Shown: piece by piece, positions 1 through 8,304 of the stretch | Numbering within the stretch: the first letter of the stretch is position 1 | Layout of the letters: every line of letters starts with the position of its first letter | Source of the DNA: an uncultured Lachnospiraceae bacterium | Lineage (GTDB): Bacteria > Bacillota > Clostridia > Lachnospirales > Lachnospiraceae | NCBI GenBank assembly: GCA_910587935.1 | Contig: CAJUNP010000012.1 | Coordinates: 9,660-70,907, forward strand | Direction of reading: 5' to 3' | DNA: 61,248 nucleotides | Position numbers and translations under genes: made by a program | Notes under the pieces: model-generated | What the model was told of the DNA's origin: nothing | Seen by the model: the letters and a program-made list of their open reading frames with translations, nothing else | Databases searched by the model: none

Positions 1-785
1 ACATCATACTCCGCTTCCGCAGGCGGTGCGCCTTTATAGCTTATAATGCCGATCCCCAGCGTCTGTATCATTTCCTCCGTGTTCCTTGCCGTAGTTTTAG
101 AACCGGTATAAGCGGAAAATCCCATATCTCCTTTCTCAAGAAACAAGGCGAGGGCGAGATTTTTCATTACTACCGTAGGGAAATGCGCCCCCAGGTCACC
201 GCCCACTATGCGGTTATAAAGTCCGGCTTCGGTAGTTGTCATGGCAAAATACAGATTGTTATAGATTAAATAGATAACCGGCTCGACCACCAGCTTGTAA
301 GAGCCATTTGTAAGTGTTTCCACATCCATGCCCGCCTTTGCCGCCACCATGGAAGCTGCCCCTTCCGAACAGAAATACCTCTTGATTTGTATAATGCTAG
401 CTTTACTGCTGTTGCTGGATATGACTTGGGGGATGGCATTGGCCGGCTTATAACAGACATATTGGGATGTCTGGGCATTAAGAGCCGCTCCGTTCCGGTA
501 CTGCATCTTGCTTACTTTTCCAAAATGTATCATTTTTCCGGATATTCCCGACAAATCCTTATTAGAAAAATCCAAGGGACCCGCCGCAATACTGCCGGAT
601 CCGGCATCCACTACTGTGACACGCACTCCCTGATAAGAATTCCCCGGCCAGTTATATGCTTTTGTTCCCTGATTCAGTCCGCCTCCGCCGCCATCTACGT
701 TTCCGCTTCCCTCCGCATAAACGTCACGCGTGCCGGACAGCAGCATAATTATTGATAGAAATACTGCCAGCCATAATCTTTTCAA
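1..785 (-). CDS. Secreted protein of unknown function, incomplete at the window edge
   Basis: This is an open frame of 261 codons running off the left edge. The start is TTG at 785, chosen because an AGGGAGG ribosome binding site lies just upstream and no ATG fits as well. The N-terminus is a classic signal peptide (KR, about 15 hydrophobic residues, then a VYA-E cleavage-like site near residue 25), followed by a Gly-rich linker (GGGGG). The rest is not recognised. It lies last in the visible Tad-like gene order but is separated from the DUF6550-like gene by an intrinsic terminator, so it may be transcribed separately or at lower level. It is probably an exported component of the conjugation or pilus machinery; that is inference from context only. 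Confidence 0.6.
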   Translation of the reverse strand, partial: MKRLWLAVFLSIIMLLSGTRDVYAEGSGNVDGGGGGLNQGTKAYNWPGNSYQGVRVTVVDAGSGSIAAGPLDFSNKDLSGISGKMIHFGKVSKMQYRNGAALNAQTSQYVCYKPANAIPQVISSNSSKASIIQIKRYFCSEGAASMVAAKAGMDVETLTNGSYKLVVEPVIYLIYNNLYFAMTTTEAGLYNRIVGGDLGAHFPTVVMKNLALALFLEKGDMGFSAYTGSKTTARNTEEMIQTLGIGIISYKGAPPAEAEYD

Positions 786-812
786 GCTGCCTCCCTTCCG
801 GCTTTTACAAAA

Positions 813-846
813 AGCCAAAAAGAGCATGGCGTTCTGCCATGCTCCT
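813..846 (-). terminator. Intrinsic terminator after the DUF6550-like gene
   Basis: Read on the minus strand, GAGCATGGC and GCCATGCTC form a perfect 9-bp stem with a 5-nt loop, followed at once by TTTTT. It sits 21 bases beyond the stop of the DUF6550-like gene and ahead of the next TTG start, so it probably ends most transcription of the Tad-like operon. Confidence 0.8.
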
Positions 847-866
847 TGATTCATTTCTTATTCTGT

Positions 867-1448
867 TTAATTCATATCTCCGATCTGCTTATTCCAGTCT
901 CCGTCCGAATCAGCGGGATAAGATGCAGGTGCATCGGGGGCGTCCATATATCCGAACCCCGGCACATATATCTGCCCGTTCTCATTGGTGTCTCCCCCTG
1001 CCGGTTCCTCCGGTTTCTGCTCCGGCTCCGTTTCCTCCGGTTCATACTGCGGGGGCTGTTCCGGATTCTCCATCTCATCCGGACTCTTTATTTCCGGTTT
1101 TTCTGCAGGCAGCTCTGAATCGTCTTTAGTCAAAGGGACTTCGCCGCTCTTCCCGTCCTGCACGCTGTCCGTCCGGACATCAACAGTTTCCTGCCTGTTA
1201 CTTTCTGCATGATCCTCCCGCCATCCTGCGCCTTCGTTTTCCTTCAAAACATCCGTTTCCTTTGTCATATCAATTTCAGGAACCGTCACTTCCGGCTGCT
1301 CTATGTCCTGCCGCACCGGCTCTTTCTCCATCTCTATCGGCGTTCCGATTTTCATCAGATAATAACACAATCCTCCCGCCAGGCATACTGCCACTGCCGC
1401 AAGCCCAAGAATCACCATTTTCTTTTTCTTCTCATATTCTTTTTTCAT
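867..1448 (-). CDS. DUF6550-like membrane-anchored acidic protein
   Basis: This 193-residue protein has a lysine-rich N-terminus, one membrane segment at about residues 11-33, and a long, low-complexity outer region rich in Glu, Pro, Asp and Thr. It ends in a short conserved-looking tail containing IYVPGFGYMD. The anchor, the disordered spacer and the PGFGY tail resemble the DUF6550 family found in Clostridia conjugative elements downstream of Tad-type pilus genes. The function is unknown; it may be a surface spacer or a pilus-associated anchor. Family assignment rests on remembered similarity. The reading frame itself is secure from its start, position in the gene row and the terminator right after it. 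Confidence 0.65.
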   Translation of the reverse strand: MKKEYEKKKKMVILGLAAVAVCLAGGLCYYLMKIGTPIEMEKEPVRQDIEQPEVTVPEIDMTKETDVLKENEGAGWREDHAESNRQETVDVRTDSVQDGKSGEVPLTKDDSELPAEKPEIKSPDEMENPEQPPQYEPEETEPEQKPEEPAGGDTNENGQIYVPGFGYMDAPDAPASYPADSDGDWNKQIGDMN

Positions 1449-1700
1449 TGAAAGACCTCACTCTCCATAAAATTATTTTACGGCAAATGCTGTCCTATAT
1501 TTATCCAACTCCATCATACAACAGACTTTTGAATGCGTCCAGACATTTTCCGGCATATAAAAAACATATTACATAAATCTACCATATATCCGCACGCCTG
1601 TCTATTGTTTTCAAAACTTGGGCATATAGGCTGCTTTTGTCCTGATTGTCATTCGGACGGGCGGCAGGGCGTCCCATCCGAAAGATAAGGGGATCTCCAG

Positions 1701-2156
1701 CTACACCGAAACGTCCGCTTCCAAATTCCGTTCGGTGCTGTCCGGCGCAAATGGTACATTTCGGATAACCATATTCAGTCCGGTTATCCGGAACTCATAT
1801 CCGTTCCCCTGCCATTTCACATGATAACTGCCGTCAGGGTTCGTTCCCAGCAGGCGGTCAAGCTGCGTATACACATCCCCGTAGTCAAGGTTTTCCTCCC
1901 ACTCCTCCCCCGTCATAAAATAACCGCCGCTGTATCCCTCCCTTAATCCGTCATAGACCTCATTATAGTTCGTAACCGCTACGGATATGACAGACTCCTG
2001 CAGGGCGTTTCTAACCCCATAGGCGGTAATGGAAAGGCGGAAGAATTCTGCCGCCACACACAAGACGGTCAGAAGCGCCAGCACCAGCGCCACCGTGAGC
2101 GGATAAGACATTCCCTTCCTGTCACCGGCTATATCTCTTATTTTTCTCATTTTCAA
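1701..2156 (-). CDS. TadE-like pseudopilin, apparently shortened by an in-frame amber codon
   Basis: The 151-residue protein starts with a basic cytoplasmic stretch, a GMSYPLTVAL processing-like junction and one hydrophobic helix (about residues 17-40), as in minor pseudopilins of Tad systems. It stops at TAG (1703-1701). In the same frame the sequence then continues LEIPLSFGWDALPPVRM and on for 29 codons to a TGA at 1613-1611, with pilin-like composition and no further stop. This suggests either a nonsense mutation that removes the C-terminus or stop-codon readthrough. TAG also ends cpaF and parB here, so it is an ordinary stop in this element. The gene lies 25 bases after the DUF4320-like gene in the same operon. 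Confidence 0.75.
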   Translation of the reverse strand: MKMRKIRDIAGDRKGMSYPLTVALVLALLTVLCVAAEFFRLSITAYGVRNALQESVISVAVTNYNEVYDGLREGYSGGYFMTGEEWEENLDYGDVYTQLDRLLGTNPDGSYHVKWQGNGYEFRITGLNMVIRNVPFAPDSTERNLEADVSV

Positions 2157-2181
2157 ACCTTTCCTGTAACCACTTCGCTTT

Positions 2182-2592
2182 TTACTTATAATAAACCTCG
2201 CTCTTTCCGCTTGCCTTCGCTTTCAAATCAATAGGAAAAGAGCCAAACACAAAGAAACCGATATCGACTCTCTGTGTAAGCGTTACCTCAATATCCCCGT
2301 TCAACTGCACCTTGCATCCGCTGTAATAATCGCAGTCCCATTGTATCTGCGGATCCAATCCGGTTTCCTGCTTAAGCTGCGCGATCCTGCCGGATACATT
2401 TGTACTCCCTGTAATTTCCGCCTGCCTGACAATTTCACCGGCAAAGGAGTCAAGCTGCTGTTTCTTTAAAAATACCGGAAATGTTATCATGGCAAGCGCC
2501 ACCACAAGCATCAGGCATAAAACGCCTACAGCGGCGTCTATGTACCCTTCTCCCTCCCGGCTCCTGTAAATATCTTTTATTCTTCTTTTCAT
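2182..2592 (-). CDS. DUF4320-family pseudopilin-like protein
   Basis: This 136-residue protein begins MKRRIKDIYRSREGEGYID, then one hydrophobic helix at about residues 20-42, and a soluble domain with two cysteines (WDCDYYSGCKV) that could form a disulfide outside the cell. The GEGYIDAA junction before the helix matches the layout of the DUF4320 family and resembles TadE-type pseudopilins processed by an A24 peptidase; such a peptidase is encoded upstream in this operon. It lies 15 bases after tadC and 25 bases before the second pseudopilin. Its role as a minor or major pilin is inferred. Confidence 0.75.
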   Translation of the reverse strand: MKRRIKDIYRSREGEGYIDAAVGVLCLMLVVALAMITFPVFLKKQQLDSFAGEIVRQAEITGSTNVSGRIAQLKQETGLDPQIQWDCDYYSGCKVQLNGDIEVTLTQRVDIGFFVFGSFPIDLKAKASGKSEVYYK

Positions 2593-2607
2593 GATCCGCC
2601 TCTCCCG

Positions 2608-3525
2608 CTAAAACATTTCCGACATGGTTCCCAGTATCTGATATCCCATGACTCCCATATAAACTAACAGCATACAGGCAAGCAGCAGGAATGAATACCG
2701 TCTGATTTTGGGCGGTCTTTCCATCGCCAGTTTTTTCAGGCGCTGCACCTCAAGCTGCTTCATATCATGGGACAGCATACGGAAAAAAGCCACGCCGTCG
2801 TCTCCGCGAATGCATCCGATCAGCCCCCTTACCACATCGGAGAGCATGGCGCTGCAAACTCTAGCTTCCAGTCTGGTAAGCGCCGCTTCATAATTCCCCG
2901 TCCTCATATCTGCCGTGGTAATGGCAAGCTCGTTTTTCATTGCCGGTCCTGCGTTCTTCTGGTACGCCTCCAGCATGGAAAGAATATCCCTGCTTGCCAT
3001 CAGCTCCTGTGTAATAGTAGCCGTAAACCTCGGCAGTTCAAACTCAATTTCTTCCCGCCGCTTTTTTACCATTTTTTCCGCTTTCCCGCTCTCCGAAAAG
3101 AATACGCCTGTTCCCATCGCCAGAAACACCGGAAAGAGCAGGGGCACAGTGAGCAGGCACGGAATTATGCATAAAAACATCAGCCCCGCTTTTACATAAA
3201 CCTGAGCCATGTACAATTCCGGCGTCATCGGTATTTCCGCGGAACGCAGCGTTGCCGCCAGTTTCCGTCTTTTATACTCATCCATGGGAAGAAAACGGGC
3301 AATTCTGCCGGAAATCTCCAGAATAAAAGCATCTGCGCTTTTTGTCTGTCTCTTCTGCTTCTTTCCCATGGTCAGAATAGCCCTGCTGGCACGGTATGTA
3401 GGCACCTGAAAAATCTCCGCCAGAATAAAATAGCTTCCTGCCGCAAAAAATACGGCAAAGAGCAGTAAAATTATGTTCTGCACTCTTTTCACCTCTTTTC
3501 CTGAATTTTTACCGTTTATACTCAA
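2608..3525 (-). CDS. tadC: TadC-like inner-membrane platform protein (T2SS F domain)
   Basis: This 305-residue protein has an N-terminal membrane segment (about 15-35), a cytoplasmic region, a helical pair near 110-145, and a C-terminal hydrophobic helix (about 275-300). The middle region, with EIEFELPRFTATITQEL and a row of helices, fits the type II secretion F / TadC fold. It overlaps tadB by 17 bases, showing translational coupling. With TadB it should form the inner-membrane platform on which the CpaF ATPase drives pilus assembly. TadB and TadC are similar folds, so which is which rests on gene order. Confidence 0.8.
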   Translation of the reverse strand: MSINGKNSGKEVKRVQNIILLLFAVFFAAGSYFILAEIFQVPTYRASRAILTMGKKQKRQTKSADAFILEISGRIARFLPMDEYKRRKLAATLRSAEIPMTPELYMAQVYVKAGLMFLCIIPCLLTVPLLFPVFLAMGTGVFFSESGKAEKMVKKRREEIEFELPRFTATITQELMASRDILSMLEAYQKNAGPAMKNELAITTADMRTGNYEAALTRLEARVCSAMLSDVVRGLIGCIRGDDGVAFFRMLSHDMKQLEVQRLKKLAMERPPKIRRYSFLLLACMLLVYMGVMGYQILGTMSEMF

Positions 3526-4441
3526 TCGGACGGATATGCTTCGATACCGCCGCCATAGATATAAATATCACGGCTCCGCTGATTGCAAGCAGCATTTTTC
3601 CAAATCCGGTAAATAGCAGCGTCTCATACCAGTCTTTATTCAAAAAATATAGTAGAGGTATGCTTCCCAACAGCAGAACTACCATTGTGACATACTCCTT
3701 TACCGGTTCGTAAATCAGCAGGTCGAGTTCTGCCGAAACCACTCGCATATCCGATAGCTTAGAAACGACAGGAGGCAGGGTATTCTTCAGATTATAATCA
3801 TCCTGACAGGCAATGACGGCATCCACCCATTCATGGAACACTGCGCTTTCCATTCCTCTTTTCAATCCCTCCAGCGCCTCTGTCGTATTGGAATTAATCA
3901 GTTTTGTTTCCATCAAGAAATTGCGGAACACTTCGGATACCGGCGGATTTAAATAAGGCAGGTTTTCCTCGATCGCCTGTATAATCGTATTTTTGTTCCG
4001 CAGGTAACTTGTGGTAATCATGGATAACGCCGTTTCCAATTCCGTATTTATCTGCTTTTTATGCTTAGATGCCGTAAACTTCACATAGTAAAACGGCAGA
4101 AGTGCAAATCCCGCTGCCAATACCGGCGCCATCAGGGCATTATTCATGGTAACCGCCACCAACACGCCCAGCACAAATAATATCATGGCAAGCACGCACA
4201 GCATAGTGAACTGCCCACTTTTTCCGGTCAGCCGCAGGATTTCATTTACTTCCTCAAACAGAAGTTTTAATCCTTTCGCTTCTTTTTTCCTTCTGCTTTC
4301 CTTAATCCGTTTCTTCATACTGTCATTTTTCGGTTTAAAATACCCCGCCATACCTTCCAGAAATGCAAACGGCGACAGCCCCAGCATAAGGAAACTCCCT
4401 GCAACCGCCATAAAAAAAGCAATAGTCACAAGTAATGTCAT
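3509..4441 (-). CDS. tadB: TadB-like inner-membrane platform protein (T2SS F domain)
   Basis: This 310-residue protein has membrane segments at about residues 3-25, 80-100, 103-122, and a C-terminal pair at about 245-265 and 280-300. Between them lies the cytoplasmic T2SS F-type helical domain (ELETALSMITTSYLRNKN). The start ATG at 4441 follows a GGAGGTGTAATCT site. It is downstream of the cpaF ATPase and overlaps tadC, the usual Tad order. The protein is a predicted partner of CpaF and TadC in pilus assembly, here probably serving attachment of conjugating cells. Confidence 0.8.
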   Translation of the reverse strand: MTLLVTIAFFMAVAGSFLMLGLSPFAFLEGMAGYFKPKNDSMKKRIKESRRKKEAKGLKLLFEEVNEILRLTGKSGQFTMLCVLAMILFVLGVLVAVTMNNALMAPVLAAGFALLPFYYVKFTASKHKKQINTELETALSMITTSYLRNKNTIIQAIEENLPYLNPPVSEVFRNFLMETKLINSNTTEALEGLKRGMESAVFHEWVDAVIACQDDYNLKNTLPPVVSKLSDMRVVSAELDLLIYEPVKEYVTMVVLLLGSIPLLYFLNKDWYETLLFTGFGKMLLAISGAVIFISMAAVSKHIRPIEYKR

Positions 4442-4444
4442 AGA

Positions 4445-4564
4445 TTACACCTCCAGTCCTTCCAATAAATCTTCATAGTCTTCATATTCCATCCGCCGCA
4501 TATCCGGCACTTCCACAAGGCAATCTAAAAGCTCCCATAAACGCTTCCTAACCCTTCGCGGCAA
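4445..4564 (-). CDS. Possible 39-residue protein between cpaF and tadB
   Basis: In a frame shifted from cpaF there is an open run from a TTG at 4564 to TAA at 4447-4445, overlapping the cpaF end. Its translation contains KRLWELLDCLVEVPD and then an acidic tail (MEYEDYEDLLEGLEV). The amphipathic, acidic composition looks protein-like, but the start has only a weak AGGA site and the tail includes the ribosome binding site of tadB. It fills the 106-base gap between two tightly packed genes. It could equally be non-coding spacer; no family is recognised. Confidence 0.25.
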   Translation of the reverse strand: MPRRVRKRLWELLDCLVEVPDMRRMEYEDYEDLLEGLEV

Positions 4565-5909
4565 ACTGTTCCTGTATCTTCAAAGGCAGCCCGTTCTCGC
4601 GTAGACGCTTCTGTAGGCCTTCTGAAAGATTTTCCACCTTTTCATAATGCCCCACAATTCTGGGTTTTCCATCTGCCACAATATTATCCGTGATATGGAA
4701 GCGGTACAGGGTACGCATTCTTTTTCTGCCGTCCTGCATGGTCTCACACTCCGTTATCTCCATAATTCTTCTGGAATTATCCTCCAGCCTTTTAGCAAAA
4801 GCTACAATCGGAAATGCTTTTGTTGCAAGGTTCAGCAGCGTGGCATCGTCCATTCCCGGCTGCTCCTGTTTGCAGAGCGTCACCATGCGGTAATACGTAT
4901 CCTCACAGGAGTTGGCATGAATCGTGGTAATTACGGAATGTCCTGTATTAGCGGCATTGATGGCCTGCATACTCTCTCCGCCTTTCATCTCCGCTACCGC
5001 AATGCAGTCAGGGTTGATGGTAAGCGTGGTTTCAAGCAGTTTCACCATGTCAATATTCTGCCGCGGATCATCGGAAAACCTTGTCACCAAATGGACTACG
5101 TTGTTCAGCACATTTCCGGCTTCATCCTCCGCAGTCAGGTCAAACTCACGGCACCCCTGCTCTATAGTGACAATCCGCTTGTTATGCGGCACTTCCCCTA
5201 AAATCCAGCTCATCAGCGTAGTCTTTCCCGAAGAAGTCGCCCCGGTGATGCACATGGATACGCCGTGGCCGAAACATATGGAAAGCATATCCAGCATCTC
5301 TACGGTAGCCGTTCCAAATTCCACAAACTGCTCTTTTGTCAGTTTCCTCGGATTCACAATACGGATGGATACCGCCAGCCCCTTCTCTTTATCAATAACG
5401 CCGTCACCCATGACCGTGATCCGGATTTTGTTATTCAGATGCCCTACCACAATAGTCTGCGCATTGTCAAAAATCATGCCAGACTTATGCAGAAGCCTTC
5501 TGATTACATCGACCGCATGACCGGCACTGTTAAAATGCTCCTTCGCAGGAATGATTTCTCCGCTGGAATAAGTGATCTTTACATCCTTCCACTGATTAAT
5601 ATTAATTTCTTCCACATCATCCCGGTACAGATAACGTGTCAGAAACGAAAAGCCCGTCATTTCTCCATAAAGGAGTTCGCAGAGCTCATCCTGCTCCATC
5701 CCCTCCACGCACATGCCGCTTTGTTCCAGATATTTCCCGATGTAGGATTCTATTAGTTCCCTGTTCGCGTCCGGATTGTCGCGGAGCACGGATGCAAAAT
5801 GCCCGGATATGTATTCCTGTACCTCTTTCAGCACCTCCGGAAAAGTGCGGTACACCACATTTTTCCGAAACATTCCGGCTGTCTCATGTATGTTTAATAT
5901 ATCCTGCAA
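4548..5909 (-). CDS. cpaF: CpaF/TadA-type secretion ATPase
   Basis: This 453-residue cytoplasmic hexameric ATPase powers Tad pilus assembly. The Walker A motif CITGATSSGKTTLMSW lies near residue 221; an Asp/His-box region (IVTIEQGCREFDL) and a Walker B-like region with AEMKGGESMQAINAANTGH follow, ending with the HANS/arginine-finger area. The N-terminal domain has the expected helical region. The start is TTG at 5909, supported by GGGAGGTGA upstream. It lies 18 bases after the CpaE-like gene and precedes tadB/tadC. It is a typical full-length member of the family, distinct from VirB11 mainly by context. Confidence 0.9.
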   Translation of the reverse strand: MQDILNIHETAGMFRKNVVYRTFPEVLKEVQEYISGHFASVLRDNPDANRELIESYIGKYLEQSGMCVEGMEQDELCELLYGEMTGFSFLTRYLYRDDVEEININQWKDVKITYSSGEIIPAKEHFNSAGHAVDVIRRLLHKSGMIFDNAQTIVVGHLNNKIRITVMGDGVIDKEKGLAVSIRIVNPRKLTKEQFVEFGTATVEMLDMLSICFGHGVSMCITGATSSGKTTLMSWILGEVPHNKRIVTIEQGCREFDLTAEDEAGNVLNNVVHLVTRFSDDPRQNIDMVKLLETTLTINPDCIAVAEMKGGESMQAINAANTGHSVITTIHANSCEDTYYRMVTLCKQEQPGMDDATLLNLATKAFPIVAFAKRLEDNSRRIMEITECETMQDGRKRMRTLYRFHITDNIVADGKPRIVGHYEKVENLSEGLQKRLRENGLPLKIQEQFAAKG

Positions 5910-5927
5910 TTCTCTTTCACCTCCCGC

Positions 5928-6824
5928 CTAAAATTCCCCCTTGTTTTTCCATATAAAAGGACTGCGCACCGCCAGCTTCCTTTTTTCCCCTCCCGTGCTT
6001 TTACCGGTTTGCTTTTCCTCATGCAGTCCGAACACCTCAGCCAAAACTTTTTTTATCTCGGTCTGAAAAGGACCTGCTTCTCTGGAAGACATCGCATCCC
6101 ATAAACCTCCTTCGTCATACTGTTTCTCCAGTTCCGCCACATATGGGAATACGAAAGAAACCCCGCCGTACTGTCCCGCCGCTGCTTCCCATTCCTGACC
6201 GGTCTTAAAATTTCCAATGGCGCTCAGCAATTTTTCCTCATACTCTCTCCCAGCAAGCATCCCTGCATGAGACCGGCAGTAAGATATTCCCCGAAGATTG
6301 GAAGTTCCCACACGCAGCAACCTGTCTGACTGTTCCATGGCAGCTATAGAAAACACATCCGCCTCAAAAACGGCAGTGCAGTCCAGAATCACATAATCCG
6401 CCAAGTGCCTCAAACAGACAAGAAGCTCCACCGCCCGCTCCCTTGTGACTTTCGGGTAGGACATCAGACTTTCCCCCATCTGGTATCCCAGCAGGCTAAT
6501 ATGTTCGCTTCCTGAAACCGGAACACATGCCTGTAGTATCTTTTCCTGTGATAATCCGGGCTCCGTTAACAGTGCCCCCAAAGATGCCCCTTCGTCCTTG
6601 TCCGCAGGAAGCAGAAACGGTATGGACGGCACAAAAGGATCGCTGCATACCACGATGACGTTTTTCCTGCCCGCTCCAATCTCCGCCGCCAGCTTTACCG
6701 CAAGCGTGGTTTTTCCGCTTCCGGGACTTCCTGCTATAGCGAGCATATTTCCATGCCTGCGCCTGTCGGCTGTCCCCACAGGCATCAGTCCGGTACTTAA
6801 CAGCGCCTCTCTTTCAATCTCCAT
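5928..6824 (-). CDS. CpaE/TadZ-like P-loop ATPase
   Basis: This 298-residue protein has a Walker A motif AGSPGSGKTTLAVKLAA near residues 31-47, a hydrophobic strand with Asp (YVILDCTA) near residue 137 as a Walker B-like element, and no membrane segment. In Tad loci a MinD-like CpaE/TadZ protein sets the polar site of pilus assembly and occupies exactly this place between cpaB and cpaF. The P-loop is GxxGxGKTT rather than the deviant KGGxGKTT of MinD, so it could instead be a generic P-loop ATPase recruited to the operon. It overlaps cpaB by 11 bases. Confidence 0.7.
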   Translation of the reverse strand: MEIEREALLSTGLMPVGTADRRRHGNMLAIAGSPGSGKTTLAVKLAAEIGAGRKNVIVVCSDPFVPSIPFLLPADKDEGASLGALLTEPGLSQEKILQACVPVSGSEHISLLGYQMGESLMSYPKVTRERAVELLVCLRHLADYVILDCTAVFEADVFSIAAMEQSDRLLRVGTSNLRGISYCRSHAGMLAGREYEEKLLSAIGNFKTGQEWEAAAGQYGGVSFVFPYVAELEKQYDEGGLWDAMSSREAGPFQTEIKKVLAEVFGLHEEKQTGKSTGGEKRKLAVRSPFIWKNKGEF

Positions 6825-7656
6825 TCTGCTCCCCTCCTACATTGAATAATTCGTCTTTCGCAGCGGATACTTCTGCCGCCACCGCTTCATCCTTTACCAT
6901 TTCTCCTGTTTCCGTTTTCTCCTCCGCATACAGCTCATCCAGAACCCTCTGCTGTTCCTCTAAAAATTTACCTGCCTGCACACTGTCCCCACGGAATACC
7001 AAGGCCGCATGAAGTTTTCCTTTCTGTTCCAGTTCTGCAAGAAGCCTTGCCTGCTGAAACGTGGCAAGCACGGTAATGGTGGATGCCAGTTCCTGTTCTT
7101 CCCCTTTTTCCGCATCCGCCTGCGCATCCCTGTCCGCGCCGCTGCTTGCCGTAGCCGCAATGATCTCCACATACTGGAGTTCCGGCAGTATCAGCGTCTC
7201 TCTCTTTTCTCCCATATCGGAAGCAATCAGTGTTACAATATCTCCCGCTTCCAGTTTCCCGGACAAACCTGCGGCAAACGTTTTCACGCTGACAGAAATG
7301 GCCAGATTCTGCCCGTTTAATTTGCCAAGATAGGCGTTTTTCAGCATAGGCGTATCCGACAGTTTGCTTTCCAGAATATAATCCCCTTTATACAGGTCTG
7401 CATTGGCATATTTGCCGACTGCATCCTCCTTTCTGTACACCACGTTCCCAGGCAGGTTATATCCGCCTGCTTCCACGGTTATAAGCATCTTCTCCGTGAT
7501 CCGGTCGCCCTTGTGTATCTCCGTATTCACGCGGACTAACGACACCTTTGCTTTCAGAGCATTATTAAACATCGGTGTCAGCCCGAAACAGATAATCAAT
7601 GAAAGGATGATACAGACCAGTCCGATTACGATACGGTTCTTTAATAATTTTTTCAA
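6814..7656 (-). CDS. cpaB: CpaB-like SAF-domain pilus assembly protein
   Basis: This 280-residue protein has one N-terminal membrane anchor (about residues 9-28) and an outer SAF domain starting with VNTEIHKGDRITEKML, followed by the second CpaB-type domain (LEAGDIVTLIA near residue 136). The tail is Glu/Ala-rich and probably disordered. In Gram-negative Tad systems CpaB/RcpC helps build the outer channel; in Gram-positives it is an extracytoplasmic assembly factor of unknown detail. It is the second gene of the Tad-like block, after the prepilin peptidase. Confidence 0.8.
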   Translation of the reverse strand: MKKLLKNRIVIGLVCIILSLIICFGLTPMFNNALKAKVSLVRVNTEIHKGDRITEKMLITVEAGGYNLPGNVVYRKEDAVGKYANADLYKGDYILESKLSDTPMLKNAYLGKLNGQNLAISVSVKTFAAGLSGKLEAGDIVTLIASDMGEKRETLILPELQYVEIIAATASSGADRDAQADAEKGEEQELASTITVLATFQQARLLAELEQKGKLHAALVFRGDSVQAGKFLEEQQRVLDELYAEEKTETGEMVKDEAVAAEVSAAKDELFNVGGEQNGD

Positions 7657-7734
7657 TTTTTTTCCTCCAAAATTTTCATTTATTCATAACAGTTACAGAA
7701 TTTCTCCCTAAAAACTTTTTTTACAGGCTTCTCC

Positions 7735-8304
7735 TTACGCCAGCAAAGCAAGGAGACACCCCACTGCCAGATACGGCACCAACGCAAAGCCTTCTTCTTC
7801 TTTCTTTGCATATGCCGCCCTGAACAGAACCGCCAGAAACAGTCCCAGCATCAGCGCAATATAGCCTCTCTTCACGCCCAACACAAAACCGCTGGCTCCC
7901 ATCAGTTTGATATCCCCGCCTCCTATGCTCCCTTCTTTTATCAGCGCCGCCGCCAAAAAAGGCAGCGGCACCAGCACCAGTCCCAGAAACGCCTGGGCAA
8001 ACTTTGCCTCAAGCAGTCCGGTCATTAAAAGAATTACCGGTACATAATCCGGCACGGTATGCGTAGCATAATCATACTCTGCCGCATATAAAAGCGTCTG
8101 TCCGAACAAAATACAGGTAAACGCATGCAGATCCATTCCAAAAGCTCCGGTAAACACGGCGGTGACAGCCGCAGCCAGCACCGCCACATATCCGGTTTTT
8201 TCAGAACCGGTCAGTTTCTTAAGCAGCATATCCATCAGTATTCCGAAAAGAAAACTGACGGAAACCGCCGTCAAAAAACTATGTGGTTCCACAAACCATA
8301 TCAA
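7735..8304 (-). CDS. Prepilin peptidase, A24 family (CpaA/TadV-like)
   Basis: This polytopic aspartyl protease of about 189 residues would cleave pseudopilin leaders at the membrane. The GxGD motif appears as SIGGGDIKLMGASG, with the partner Asp in the EYDYATHTVPD region; about six membrane segments are visible. An ATG at 8325 and one at 8382 are in frame, but the AAGGAGG at 8310-8316 is placed correctly only for the TTG at 8304, so that start was chosen. The start overlaps the end of the methyltransferase gene by 26 bases, so translation is coupled to it. Its substrates are probably the two pseudopilin-like proteins at 1.7-2.6 kb. Confidence 0.8.
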   Translation of the reverse strand: MIWFVEPHSFLTAVSVSFLFGILMDMLLKKLTGSEKTGYVAVLAAAVTAVFTGAFGMDLHAFTCILFGQTLLYAAEYDYATHTVPDYVPVILLMTGLLEAKFAQAFLGLVLVPLPFLAAALIKEGSIGGGDIKLMGASGFVLGVKRGYIALMLGLFLAVLFRAAYAKKEEEGFALVPYLAVGCLLALLA

